Below are positions 41,463 through 50,434 of a DNA stretch of 50,434 bases, in pieces (positions within the stretch are counted from its first letter, which is position 1; every line of letters begins with the position of its first letter). The stretch is from assembly GCA_017467185.1 (NCBI GenBank), contig JAFTSS010000013.1, forward strand, positions 1 through 50,434. The letters are read 5' to 3'. This DNA is from Paludibacteraceae bacterium. Its GTDB lineage: Bacteria; Bacteroidota; Bacteroidia; Bacteroidales; Paludibacteraceae. Under the pieces are notes generated by a model. It saw only the letters and a program-made list of their open reading frames with translations, did no database searches and was not told the DNA's origin. Made by a program: the position numbers and the translations under genes.

Positions 41463-44400
41463 TTATTTTACAAATACTTTGTAAGCTTGACCGTTTACGC
41501 GGATAATAGCGATGTCAGAAAGGCCATTGATAACAGTAGTAGTTGTGTTAGAAACACCAGCATAAACACGGAGACCATTTACAGTGTAAACTTCGATCAT
41601 TGCGCCAGCTTCAGTTTCAACATAAACAGAACCATTGTTAGCATAAACATTAACTACAAGTTCGCCATTTTCAACATTAACGCCAGCATTAGGATTATCA
41701 ATTGTATATTCGCCTTTGAGCATCAAAGATTGACCTTGAGCGATAGAGTTCCAGTCGAAACGAACAACATCAAGAGCGATAGTAGCAGAGTCAGTAAGAG
41801 CAGCTGCTGCAAGATTTTCAGCTTTCAAGTTGAACAATTCACCTGCATAGTTATACCAATCTTCAGTCATCTTAGGAGATACATATACGTATGTTTCACC
41901 TTCTTCTTCGTAAACTTCAACATCGAATGCTTCTTCTGCATCCCAGAACAAGTAAGCAGAAGTAGAAGTTGTACCTGTGAAGTGATCCATAGCAACTTCA
42001 GCGAAATAGTTACCTACAGTATCAACTGCCAACAATTTACCAGCATAATCGATACGATTAGCAAGAACTTCAGCAAGAGAAACAACTACTGTATCTTCTA
42101 CAAAGTCGCTCTCAACGCAACCAGCAGCAAATTCAGAATATGGTCTATAAGTATCCCATCCTTCAGCATCAACACCTATTACTTCTTGAACAAATGACAA
42201 TACTGGAGCACCATAAACTTCACCAGTTGGGAGATAAGTTGTATCATTTACAAGAGCATTGAAGTTAATATTAGCTAACAAGCCTTCAGGAAGTTTTTGA
42301 CCAACTGTAAGTTCAAGACCTTCAACAGGGTTACCCATCCAATCTTCGCCAGAAGCAGGAGCTTGAAGAACAACAACACCAGTACCATCATTGAGGTAAT
42401 AGTTGTTAGATGTTCCACCCATCATGCCAGCAGTTTGAACCATGTCAACAACTGTAGGTTGAGAGTTAAGACGTGCCACAACTGAACCATATGAATAATC
42501 TTCATAACGAGATGCTTCCCAGTGACCTTTACGATAGATAGCAGCGATATCAGCGAAATCAACAGCAAACATTTCGTGAGAAATGTAGTTAAGTTGACGA
42601 TTTTCGTTATAAATACCAACAGTACCTACGATAGTAACTGGAGTTTGAGTACCCCAAGAAGCTTCGAATTTGAAGTTGTTGTAAACCGCAGCAGTTTCTT
42701 CAGCTTCATTAGTAATAGTAGCAGTACGATTTGCAGCAGTAAATGCGAGAGCTTCAGCAAATTTAACTTCGTTGATAACTACATATTCGTTAAGACCAGC
42801 AGTAGCCAAATCAGCGATAGAAATAGCGCGAGGAGCAACAGCATCGCCAGCAACAGCAACAGGGAGAGTTGCATCTACCATTTCTGGAAGACCATTGTAG
42901 TTTTTGAATTTACCTTTAACACCTGTCAAGCGGTCACCATTTACATAACCAGCATTTTGATAGTCAAAGTCATAAATCAACAATGAACCAGAGTTATCAC
43001 GAACATAGATGTTAGCACCATTTTGATAAGTAACAGCAACTTCACCAAGAATCAATACTTCATTTTCTGTATCAGCCAATTCGATGAATTCAGCGATATT
43101 AGAAGCAAGAACAACACCAGCATCAACATTAGAAAGACTTGAAATATAGAAAGAAGCACGGTCTTCGAGAGCATAACCAATATCGAAGTTACCTTTGAGA
43201 GTTACTGTTTGGTTAGCAAACAATTTCAAATCTACACCACTAACGAGAAGTTTGTTTTCACCAACTTTAACATAAGTAGCATATTCATAAACTGTTTCAC
43301 CATCCCATTCGTAAGAAGTAGTATCTACTACGATAGTACCAGTTACTTCATAGTTTTTAGCTTGATAATCTACAGCTGTAGCACCAAAGAAACCAGAGAT
43401 ATCAGAAATTTTTTCATAAGCGAATTCGTTACCTGAATTGAGTTTTTTGATGAGTGTACCAAGTTGAACTTCAACGATTGGAGGAAGCATCATTTCGCCA
43501 TCATCATTTTTGATAGAGTCAACATCAGCAGGATAATCAATATCACCTACGTGATAGTCATAACGATAAGCTTGGATACAACGACCGCGAGAATAACCTT
43601 CTTGACCATAAATAGCAGAAAGATCTTGGAAAGGAACATAACCACCTTTTACAAAGTAGATAGAGTCACCAGCAGCAAATTTCTCAGCAGTTTCCATAGC
43701 CCAGATAGTAAGACCTGTAACTGAACCATCAGCATTTGTTTGTTGAACGTTAAGAGCAGTACCACCTTGTGAAGAGAATACGCTATTAACAAGAACTGGA
43801 GATGTGAAACCAGAGATAGTGTATTGTTCAGAAGTTACAGGAGCCCATTTAGCCATGTAGTCTTTAAGTTCGTGGAACATAAGTACACGGTTAGAACCTG
43901 TGTTATAGAAGTCGTAAGCAGTAACTGTGAATGCTTGACCTTGTTCTGCACTTGTGTGGTAGATAAGACCTGTAAGTTTAGCATCAGAAGGAACAACTGC
44001 GCCGCGAACAGCGATAGAAGCACCATCAGTTGTAGTCATAGTATAAACACCTTCAGAAACACGAGTAGTTTGAGCTACTGCGATGTCAACGATTTCACCT
44101 TCAAAATGAGCAGGGAAATTTACAAGTGTATCAATAGTTACTGTCTCTTTAGAAAGACGACCACGACCAGTATTTTCAAGAGCAGTAGGAACGATACGAG
44201 CCATGCAATCAGCAGAAGATGGATAGTATGTACCCTCTACGTTAGTAATTGATCTGTCAACAGCAACAGAATCTACGCCATCGAGAAGGATAGCACCTGT
44301 ACCGTCTTGGATAATGATACCTCTTTCTGTGAGATAAGAAGAAGTAGCTTTACCTGTATATTTAACTTGTTTAGATTCTGTGTTATTACGGATGCTGAGG

Positions 44401-47400
44401 ATAGTCGCACCTTCTTCTGCAGAAACAGCACTTACGATAGCAGCTTGATTAATAGGCCAGAAACCATATTGACCACCTTGCCAGCCTTGTTCAACAACAG
44501 CAGTAATGTTATTTACTGGATAGAATTTATAGTTTGCACCATCTACACCGAAACCATCGTTAAAGTTACCTTGTGAATAAGACAATGTATCTTCACCTTG
44601 AACGAAGTAGTGAATATCGAAGAATGTACCAGGAGTCCATTCGTTTTCAACTTGAGATTTGATATACTCTACAGTGTCAAGACGAACAAGCATAGCATTG
44701 TAAGTACCAGCTGATTGTGCTTCAATAAGCTCTTTAAGAGTAATTACTTTTGGTTCTAATGTATTATTAGAGTTTTTAACTGTATGTTGAGCTGTCTCAG
44801 GTGTTACTTTAACATAAGCACCATAGCTATCAAATACACCTTTAACACCAACAATAGAGTCGCCAACAGCTACAGTTGAAAGACGAGTAGCAGCAGTGTC
44901 GAGAGATACACGCATAGCGCCTGTAGCATCTTGAACATACAACCAATTTTTAGGAATTTCAACACCTGTATTCCAGTTATATTCATAATCTTCTTGGATG
45001 TAAGTTACAAGAACTGGAGTTGTAAGTTCATAAGTAATACCAGAACCAGCAGCACCAGCAGCTTTTATAGCAGCAATAGAGTTGAATTTAACGTTAGATT
45101 GTACGATATCCGACTCAGCTGTGAGGATAAGTTGAACATTAGCGCCAGAGTTTTTAACATCAGTAAATGCTTTAAGACCAACGCGACCAAGCATATCTTC
45201 TGTGATTTCGAATGTAGGAGCCACTACAAGGATAGAGTCGCCTTTATCGCTGAAGAACCAATATTCTGCAATGCCATCTACATCTTTAGCTTTGAGTTCA
45301 CCTACAGAAACTGTCATATAACGAGCTTCGTAAGAACCTGCAGAACGTTTGTTTGCACCAGTAAGGTAAGAAAGATCATAGAGAGAAGTTGCAGCAGGAG
45401 TAGTTGCACCAGAACTGATAATTTCGATAGTATTTTCCATTGGATTGATATCGATATAAGTACCAGTAATAATGTCGTTGTTAGTTTGATCGAATCCGTA
45501 AGCAGTCAAGAAACCTTTAACACCTTTGATACTATCGCCAGCAGCGTATGCTTTACCGTTTTTGTCAGTAGTAGTTGTGCGGATAGCTGCATAGTATGTA
45601 GAGTAACCTGCTTTTTGTGTAACGAACAAAGTAGCTGTACCAAGACGAGGGTTAGCATATACATAAGAAACAAGCATTGGGTCTGCAATAGCAGCAGATT
45701 TAGTTGCTGTGTTTCCTGCACCTACAGCATTTTTATATTCATTGATGTTAGAATAACCTGTAGCTTCTGCTTCAAGCACCCAGAAACAAAGAGTTGTACC
45801 TGACGAACTTGCTGTTTCGTAGATGTAACCAGTAACAGTACCCATATCAGGAATAGTTGTTCCATAAGGAGCTTGGAGACGAAGTTTTTCTTCATTGTAA
45901 GTTACATATTTATAAGAACCTTCGGTTGTTGCAACGAAATCAGAGATAGTGATATTATCAACTTCCATAGAAGTTACAACAAATACATCACGTGTCATTT
46001 GAATTTCGACCCAATTTTCATAATCATATTCATAATAAACTTCAGATGCTTTGTAACCTTTAAGCACTTTTGCAACTCGAGGAAGTTTATCGTCACCACC
46101 ATAAGATACCAAAAGTTTTTCTTCGCCAACCATTACTGATTGTGTTTGAGAATAATTTTCAGCATCATACTCTGTGATGATAGCAGCATTTTCGAGAACA
46201 GTTTCAACAACTTCGATGTCCATTACATTGAAACATGTACCACGTTCAGCACCATAAGGGTGTTCACCATAGTAACCAAGCAATGTAGCTTCAGCAGGAA
46301 GTGTACCTTCATAGTAAATAGCCAATACAGTATCTGTAGCTGCTATAGTATAAGAACCATCTTCTGTCATGCTAATTGCAGCATTTTCAACTTTAACTGC
46401 TTTATATTTATAACCTTCAAAGTCAGCAAGAAGTTGATCTGCAGTAGCCACTTCGTAGTTAACCTCAGTTTCCTCACCAAGAGTATAAGTGAGAGGCTCA
46501 GTGTCAGGAGAATAAAGAACGCCAGGATAGTTTTCTTCTTGTACCCAATAACCATAATCAATAGTTTGATTAAAGTTATAATAAGCAGAAAGAGAAGTAA
46601 GTTTAAGACCAGCTTTTACATCCTCAGCATATCTCCATTCATAACTTTGTGCTTTAATAGCACCAGTAGCATCTTGGATGATGATACCATCATTCAAAGT
46701 AAAAGTAATAACAGCATCAGAAGAAGTAAATGTTACAGGAATATTCTCGCCTTCAAGAGCTTTAACTTCTGCTACAGTTGAGCAAGCAAAAGTTTTTTCA
46801 GGGAAGCCTGAAAGTTTGTATGCAGCTAATCCATTATAACCTGCACATACATAAACTGTAATTTCAGAACCATTTACAACTGTATTTGTTTCCAAGAATT
46901 GGAAAGAATCTGCTGTATTTGGAGTCCAATCTTGAGTTGGCAAATAAGAAGTTACAGGAGTGATTGAACCATCATCATTAAGTTGGAAAATAACAAAAGA
47001 ATGATTAGGTGCATCAAATGTTGTAGAGTGGTTATTTGTAGCACAAGCAAGATAATTATAGCCTAAAACAGAGAATTGTTCTACACCACAAACACCTGCA
47101 TTAATCATTGTTGATGTAAGTGTTTTTTCTGACTCAATAGCAGAAAGATCTGATTTCAATGTAACCAATACAGGCAAAGTTTCAGTTCCATCAATCCAAA
47201 AATGAGTTGCATCAACAATATTAGCACGAACTTGTGTTTTTGAACCTGTTGTTTGTGTGAAAGTTTTCCATTCACCAGCAACACCTGCTGTAATTGGCAA
47301 ATAATAAATATCTCCGTTATTACGAGGTGCAACTACACAACCATTGTTGTTTGCATCTACATAAACATCAATACAGTTTACATTCCAAGCAGAAGTAAAA

Positions 47401-47804
47401 GTTCCACCAAATTTAGAGTAAGTACCATCAGCACCACGTTTGTAAACTTGGTTTGAAATACGTTGGAAATAATAAACAGCTCCATTATCATCTGTAACGA
47501 AGTCTGCTCCATAAGATTTACAACCATCGCCTAAACCTGCAATTGTTACACGTTTAGGAGTTGTACCATCAGACTCAAAAAGTTGATTTCCTGTTGCTGC
47601 ATCATAAATACTAGCAACAGTATCACCTCCAAGACGAGTAGGAACGAGCAACTGACCATTATCATAAGAAATGCCAGTTGCTTTCGAATCCACTGTTGGC
47701 AAACCAGTTGCGGTGGTTTTTTGCCACAAAGTGTCCACCTTGATTTCGGCGAACGACGCCATTGCTATGAACAATGACGCAATGAAAAGAGTAATCTTTT
47801 TCAT
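41463..47804 (-). CDS. Giant T9SS-exported surface protein with N-terminal propeller-like region and repeated OB-like domains
   Basis: A 2113-residue secreted protein. Residues 1-19 are a signal peptide (FIASLFIAMASFA). Residues about 25-345 look like a beta-propeller. From about 350 to 2030 there are repeated beta-rich units in which a strand of the type IIIQDGTGAI (near 375, 958, 1166, 1601 and 1806) is followed by a GDSIxGVKG-type turn, as in OB-fold-like (YhcR/DUF5689-type) modules. The last ~75 residues, with GAMIEVYTVNGLRVYAGVSN and VRVNGQAYKVFVK-like closing strands, are a type A T9SS sorting domain. About 18 D(S/T)(A/I/L/V/M/T) sites fit the Bacteroidota O-glycosylation motif. No catalytic motif was seen, so adhesion or binding is likelier than enzymatic activity. 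It has a promoter and a terminator of its own. Confidence 0.85.
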   Translation of the reverse strand: MKKITLFIASLFIAMASFAEIKVDTLWQKTTATGLPTVDSKATGISYDNGQLLVPTRLGGDTVASIYDAATGNQLFESDGTTPKRVTIAGLGDGCKSYGADFVTDDNGAVYYFQRISNQVYKRGADGTYSKFGGTFTSAWNVNCIDVYVDANNNGCVVAPRNNGDIYYLPITAGVAGEWKTFTQTTGSKTQVRANIVDATHFWIDGTETLPVLVTLKSDLSAIESEKTLTSTMINAGVCGVEQFSVLGYNYLACATNNHSTTFDAPNHSFVIFQLNDDGSITPVTSYLPTQDWTPNTADSFQFLETNTVVNGSEITVYVCAGYNGLAAYKLSGFPEKTFACSTVAEVKALEGENIPVTFTSSDAVITFTLNDGIIIQDATGAIKAQSYEWRYAEDVKAGLKLTSLSAYYNFNQTIDYGYWVQEENYPGVLYSPDTEPLTYTLGEETEVNYEVATADQLLADFEGYKYKAVKVENAAISMTEDGSYTIAATDTVLAIYYEGTLPAEATLLGYYGEHPYGAERGTCFNVMDIEVVETVLENAAIITEYDAENYSQTQSVMVGEEKLLVSYGGDDKLPRVAKVLKGYKASEVYYEYDYENWVEIQMTRDVFVVTSMEVDNITISDFVATTEGSYKYVTYNEEKLRLQAPYGTTIPDMGTVTGYIYETASSSGTTLCFWVLEAEATGYSNINEYKNAVGAGNTATKSAAIADPMLVSYVYANPRLGTATLFVTQKAGYSTYYAAIRTTTTDKNGKAYAAGDSIKGVKGFLTAYGFDQTNNDIITGTYIDINPMENTIEIISSGATTPAATSLYDLSYLTGANKRSAGSYEARYMTVSVGELKAKDVDGIAEYWFFSDKGDSILVVAPTFEITEDMLGRVGLKAFTDVKNSGANVQLILTAESDIVQSNVKFNSIAAIKAAGAAGSGITYELTTPVLVTYIQEDYEYNWNTGVEIPKNWLYVQDATGAMRVSLDTAATRLSTVAVGDSIVGVKGVFDSYGAYVKVTPETAQHTVKNSNNTLEPKVITLKELIEAQSAGTYNAMLVRLDTVEYIKSQVENEWTPGTFFDIHYFVQGEDTLSYSQGNFNDGFGVDGANYKFYPVNNITAVVEQGWQGGQYGFWPINQAAIVSAVSAEEGATILSIRNNTESKQVKYTGKATSSYLTERGIIIQDGTGAILLDGVDSVAVDRSITNVEGTYYPSSADCMARIVPTALENTGRGRLSKETVTIDTLVNFPAHFEGEIVDIAVAQTTRVSEGVYTMTTTDGASIAVRGAVVPSDAKLTGLIYHTSAEQGQAFTVTAYDFYNTGSNRVLMFHELKDYMAKWAPVTSEQYTISGFTSPVLVNSVFSSQGGTALNVQQTNADGSVTGLTIWAMETAEKFAAGDSIYFVKGGYVPFQDLSAIYGQEGYSRGRCIQAYRYDYHVGDIDYPADVDSIKNDDGEMMLPPIVEVQLGTLIKKLNSGNEFAYEKISDISGFFGATAVDYQAKNYEVTGTIVVDTTSYEWDGETVYEYATYVKVGENKLLVSGVDLKLFANQTVTLKGNFDIGYALEDRASFYISSLSNVDAGVVLASNIAEFIELADTENEVLILGEVAVTYQNGANIYVRDNSGSLLIYDFDYQNAGYVNGDRLTGVKGKFKNYNGLPEMVDATLPVAVAGDAVAPRAISIADLATAGLNEYVVINEVKFAEALAFTAANRTATITNEAEETAAVYNNFKFEASWGTQTPVTIVGTVGIYNENRQLNYISHEMFAVDFADIAAIYRKGHWEASRYEDYSYGSVVARLNSQPTVVDMVQTAGMMGGTSNNYYLNDGTGVVVLQAPASGEDWMGNPVEGLELTVGQKLPEGLLANINFNALVNDTTYLPTGEVYGAPVLSFVQEVIGVDAEGWDTYRPYSEFAAGCVESDFVEDTVVVSLAEVLANRIDYAGKLLAVDTVGNYFAEVAMDHFTGTTSTSAYLFWDAEEAFDVEVYEEEGETYVYVSPKMTEDWYNYAGELFNLKAENLAAAALTDSATIALDVVRFDWNSIAQGQSLMLKGEYTIDNPNAGVNVENGELVVNVYANNGSVYVETEAGAMIEVYTVNGLRVYAGVSNTTTTVINGLSDIAIIRVNGQAYKVFVK

Positions 47805-47905
47805 AAATCAGTGTTTGAAAGGTTAATAAAAAAATTAATAAATTAAATAAATATTGTGTATTTACAATAATTTACAACAATTTGTAACAAGCCACAATAA
47901 CGAGG

Positions 47906-47937
47906 CAAAGATATAAAAAGTTTTTGAATTAGACAAG
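47906..47937 (-). promoter_or_regulatory. Promoter of the giant T9SS gene, CTTG-N20-TATCTTTG
   Basis: TATCTTTG at 47913-47906 with CTTG 20 bases upstream (47937-47934). The leader would be about 95 nt and consists of AT-rich ACAATAATTTACAAC-type words. Nothing else was seen in 47805-48000. Confidence 0.65.
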
Positions 47938-48000
47938 AATTTTGTTGTTTTTTGTTCGAATTATTTGTTTTATGGGTTAAAATAGAGGTATTCGCAGAGA

Positions 48001-49269
48001 TTAATTTTTCAAGCAACCAATAGGTACGACCCACACTCCATCCTCACGTTTATAAGCAAAATCACCCACAGCAGTTAAAACCATCAAAAAAGAAGGTTTT
48101 GACATACGCGTTGTATCTAACTTCTGTTCTAATATCTTAAGACTTTTTACACCTTCTTCAATTTTAGTTTGTCCTCCTAATTTTATTTCAATCAACCCGT
48201 AGGTACCATTTCTACGATGCAAAACAGCATCACATTCAAGTTTATCACTATCTCGATAATGATATAATGTACCATCTAACACTTCGGCATAAACACGTAA
48301 ATCGCGTACAGCCATATTCTCAAACAAAAGACCAAAAGTTTCTAAATCATTCATTAAATCATTTGGTCCGATACCTAATGCAGCAACAGCGATACTTGGG
48401 TCAACAAAATGACGAGTATCAGAAACACGTATAGCAGCTTTACTCCTCAAATTAGGATTCCAAGCAGATAAATCTTCAATTACATACAATTTCCTTAAAG
48501 CGGAAATATAATCTGCAATAGTATCTTCACTTAAAGTAAAAGTATCGTTTGTTTTTATGTCATCACAAATAGTACGAAGAGAAACTTGTTGTGAAATATT
48601 GCGAGCATAAGAACGCAATAATCTTAAACTCCGATCTGGATTACGAAACACCCCATCTACACGATATAAATCATTTTGTACAATAGAATCTAAATAGTCA
48701 AACGCCTGTTCTAAGGCTATTTCGTTTGACATGAATGTAGTCTGTGGCCACCCTCCTCTACAAAGTAAAAAAGCAATATCGGTTAATTGCAATTTATTAG
48801 ATGAAAATTCAATAGTATCTCCATCAAATAATGCCTTTAGACTAATAGAACCAGAACTCTCACCCGATTCAAACAAACTCATAGGACGCATCTTTATACG
48901 AGCAAAACGCCCTGTACCACTATGAATTGTAGCATTTGGATCAGGCAATACAGAAGAACCAGTCAAAATAAATTGTGCAAATTGATTTCTTTTGTCTATT
49001 TCATTACGTACACTATCCCATATAGCTGGCAATGTTTGCCACTCATCAATCAAACGAGGAGTTTCACCCTGTAATAATAATTTGGAATCAACTTCCATCA
49101 TTTGAGAACTCTGCTTCAATACTAAACTATCGCCCAAATCTAATACACTTTTTGCGAACTGATGTGCTGTTGTCGTTTTTCCACACCATTTGGGTCCTTC
49201 TATAAGAACCGCTCCTTTCCCTAATAATTTACGTTCTAATAACGTATCTGCTATTCGTTGTTTATACAT
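48001..49269 (-). CDS. AAA family ATPase with DUF4143 (AAA_14) and nuclease-like C-terminus, second copy
   Basis: A 422-residue ATPase related in layout to the one at 36145-37497 but divergent in sequence. Walker A is GPKWCGKT (25-32); Walker B is PRLIDEWQTLPAIWDSVR (about 71-88), followed by the sensor-like FILTGSSVLPD. A winged-helix-like region lies at about 215-275. The C-terminal part has KLECDAVLHRRNGTYGLIEIKLGG, a D...ExK pattern of restriction-endonuclease-like folds. Function in Bacteroidota is unestablished. A perfect promoter and 3.6 copies of a 23-bp tandem repeat lie directly upstream. Confidence 0.88.
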   Translation of the reverse strand: MYKQRIADTLLERKLLGKGAVLIEGPKWCGKTTTAHQFAKSVLDLGDSLVLKQSSQMMEVDSKLLLQGETPRLIDEWQTLPAIWDSVRNEIDKRNQFAQFILTGSSVLPDPNATIHSGTGRFARIKMRPMSLFESGESSGSISLKALFDGDTIEFSSNKLQLTDIAFLLCRGGWPQTTFMSNEIALEQAFDYLDSIVQNDLYRVDGVFRNPDRSLRLLRSYARNISQQVSLRTICDDIKTNDTFTLSEDTIADYISALRKLYVIEDLSAWNPNLRSKAAIRVSDTRHFVDPSIAVAALGIGPNDLMNDLETFGLLFENMAVRDLRVYAEVLDGTLYHYRDSDKLECDAVLHRRNGTYGLIEIKLGGQTKIEEGVKSLKILEQKLDTTRMSKPSFLMVLTAVGDFAYKREDGVWVVPIGCLKN

Positions 49270-49294
49270 AAAATAACTCTTTATTTTTCAGATG

Positions 49295-49325
49295 CAAAGT
49301 TAATATATTTTTTTCATTTTTCAAA
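49295..49325 (-). promoter_or_regulatory. Promoter of the second AAA/DUF4143 gene, TTTG-N19-TAACTTTG
   Basis: TTTG (49325-49322), exactly 19 bases, TAACTTTG (49302-49295) on the minus strand: a perfect consensus. Transcription would start near 49288, about 20 nt before the ATG. Confidence 0.85.
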
Positions 49326-49326
49326 A

Positions 49327-49410
49327 TTCGGCAATTTGAGAGTGTTTTGTTCGGCAATTTGAGAGTGTTTTGTTCGGCAATTTGAGAGTGTTTTGTTCGG
49401 CAATTTGAGA
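49327..49410. repeat. 23-bp tandem repeat, 3.6 perfect copies, abutting the ATPase promoter
   Basis: Copies start at 49327, 49350, 49373 and 49396 (the last cut after 15 bp). They are identical, with core CGGCAATTTGAGAGTGTTTT. The array begins one base upstream of the -33 box, where an activator or repressor array would sit. Confidence 0.93.
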
Positions 49411-49773
49411 AAATTTAGCATGAATTTACGTGAGTTTGGTATAATTTTTTATCTCACACGGAACGCACGGAATTTTATTATTTATCTCCCACAAATAACA
49501 CAAATATTCACAAATTCTTCATTTTTTGATTTTTATTATTGGTGTCTGGTAAAAAATAAAGCAATTATTCAAACTATTAATAAACAAAGGGGAGATAAGA
49601 TAACCTTATGTGAGGGGGCTTGTTTTTTTAGTTCGACGTCTTCAACGCCGTAGAGTGTGGGGAGTTTTCTTCTTCTGCAGGTAATTTTTGCGATATCGCT
49701 TCGCTATCTAGGTTTTTAGCTTAGTGAGTGAGCGGATACGATTAGGATAATTTCATAAAAAAGAATAAAACTA
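49411..49773. other. Non-coding spacer between the divergent ATPase and acetyltransferase genes
   Basis: No gene was recognised. At about 49453-49520 there are periodic words (CTCACACGGAACGCACGGAA, then CCACAAATAACACAAAT, ATTCACAAATT) resembling those in the 27953-28016 inverted repeat. At 49692-49709 there is a small GATATCGCTTCGCTATC hairpin. Confidence 0.5.
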
Positions 49774-49804
49774 TTTGCTATATAAATTTTTTGTTGTAAC
49801 TTCG
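49774..49804 (+). promoter_or_regulatory. Promoter of the WlbB-type gene, TTTG-N19-TAACTTCG
   Basis: TTTG (49774-49777), 19 bases, TAACTTCG (49797-49804): one mismatch in the -7 box. The start codon is 36 bases further on. Confidence 0.65.
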
Positions 49805-49839
49805 CAAATTATTTGTCTTTTACACATTAGTATATAAAT

Positions 49840-50418
49840 ATGGAAAATTATTTTAAACATGAATCGTCATACGTTGACGAAGGTTGCATCATAGGTGCAG
49901 GTACTAAGATTTGGCATTTTTCGCATATTATGTCGGATTGTGAGATTGGCGAGTGTTGCAATATCGGACAAAATGTTGTGGTGTCGCCAGGAGTGAAATT
50001 AGGTCGTAATGTAAAGATACAGAATAATGTAAGTGTTTATACGGGTGTGGTGTGTGAGGATGATGTGTTTTTGGGTCCGTCGATGGTGTTCACAAATGTG
50101 ATAAATCCACGTAGTGCTGTGTCGAGAAAAGATGAGTATAAACAGACCGTTTTACGCCGTGGTGCTTCGGTTGGTGCAAATGCTACGATTGTTTGTGGCA
50201 ATGAAATTGGAGAATACGCACTAATTGGTGCTGGCGCAGTAATTACAAAACCTGTGCCTGCATACGCATTGGTAGTGGGTAATCCGGCACGCCAAATTGG
50301 TTGGGTGAGTGAATATGGACATAGATTGGAGTTTGATGATGAGGGATTGGCTGTTTGTCCTGAAACGAGAGATGTGTATAAGCTGGAAGAGGGGAAAGCA
50401 AGGAAAGTTGAGAGTTGA
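49840..50418 (+). CDS. wlbB: UDP-2-acetamido-3-amino-2,3-dideoxy-D-glucuronate N-acetyltransferase, WlbB/WbpD type
   Basis: A 192-residue left-handed beta-helix acetyltransferase. It acetylates the 3-amino group of the UDP-glucuronate derivative, yielding UDP-2,3-diacetamido-2,3-dideoxy-glucuronate. The family pattern is clear: [97 protein letters not shown]. In Porphyromonas this sugar pathway feeds the A-LPS anchor of T9SS cargo. Its partner enzymes are not in the window. The last few codons (RKVES and stop) lie within a GTTGAAA-type repeat array, so the true C-terminus has been set by the repeat. Gene symbol by family resemblance. Confidence 0.9.
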   Translation: MENYFKHESSYVDEGCIIGAGTKIWHFSHIMSDCEIGECCNIGQNVVVSPGVKLGRNVKIQNNVSVYTGVVCEDDVFLGPSMVFTNVINPRSAVSRKDEYKQTVLRRGASVGANATIVCGNEIGEYALIGAGAVITKPVPAYALVVGNPARQIGWVSEYGHRLEFDDEGLAVCPETRDVYKLEEGKARKVES

Positions 50419-50434
50419 AAGTTGAAAGTTGAAA
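50403..50434 (+). repeat. GTTGAAA heptamer array overlapping the 3' end of the WlbB-type gene
   Basis: Four units (GTTGAGA then GTTGAAA repeated) run from inside the last codons to the window edge. The stop codon TGA is part of the repeat word. The same word family occurs at 3315-3345. Confidence 0.85.

Noticed and set aside
41487-47777. Many plus-strand ORFs opposite the 2113-residue gene
   Set aside because: They are Ser/Thr/Cys-rich antisense shadows of a highly biased coding sequence, with no promoters or family resemblance.
49327-49410. Possible CRISPR-like array
   Set aside because: The copies are directly tandem with no spacers.

Overview
The window is about 50 kb of an AT-rich Bacteroidales chromosome, probably a Porphyromonadaceae/Paludibacteraceae-type lineage. 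Four things point there: promoters of the Bacteroidota form TTTG-N19/20-TAnnTTTG; A-rich translation starts without Shine-Dalgarno sequences; a giant secreted protein ending in a type IX secretion (T9SS) sorting domain; and family-typical genes such as DUF3822 next to rsmD, a YfhO-type membrane protein and AAA/DUF4143 ATPases. I see no tRNA, rRNA, IS element or CRISPR array. All calls are from reading the sequence; no database search was run.

Layout. 1-490: winged-helix remnant flanked by a direct repeat. 500-7.9 kb (+ strand): pheS, a TsaC/Sua5-type gene, a membrane-anchored hypothetical, DUF3822, rsmD, a hotdog thioesterase and a fused ADP-forming acyl-CoA synthetase, ending at a bidirectional terminator. 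7.95-25.4 kb (- strand): a compact surface-glycan locus whose genes overlap or nearly touch. It holds a complete CMP-pseudaminic acid pathway (PseB-C-H-G-I-F), an IspD/TarI-type cytidylyltransferase, CDP-glucose/CDP-6-deoxyhexose genes (RfbF, RfbG, an RmlC-like cupin, a reductase), glycosyltransferases, an acyltransferase and a YfhO-family protein. It runs on from pgi and gpsA. 28.1-37.5 kb (- strand): NSS transporter, PhoH, GlyA, an esterase lipoprotein, a KilA-N pseudogene, a flavin reductase, YgiQ and an AAA/DUF4143 ATPase. 37.5-38.4 kb: mostly repeats plus an unlisted small ORF with its own promoter-like element and terminator. 38.4-49.3 kb (- strand): alaS, a 2113-residue T9SS cargo protein and a second AAA/DUF4143 ATPase. 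49.8 kb to the end (+ strand): a WlbB/WbpD-type acetyltransferase.

The genes suggest one surface theme. Pseudaminic acid and a 6-deoxyhexose are built for a surface glycan. The T9SS protein has about 18 D(S/T)(A/I/L/V/M/T) sites of the Bacteroidota O-glycosylation type. A WlbB-type enzyme fits the diacetamido-glucuronate chemistry used for the A-LPS anchor of T9SS cargo in Porphyromonas. The linkage is inference.

The most unusual layer is intergenic. Many spacers are built from short periodic words, often 7 bp. In several, one arm follows the upstream stop codon and a complementary arm ends just before the next start codon. Three spacers share a roughly 160-190 bp element with AAGTACA/TGTACTT arms. 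A CTCGCTA-type leader precedes pheS, alaS, pgi, glyA, the acyl-CoA synthetase and a hypothetical gene, and pheS and alaS share about 100 nt of it. Both AAA/DUF4143 genes carry their own private direct repeats at their promoters.
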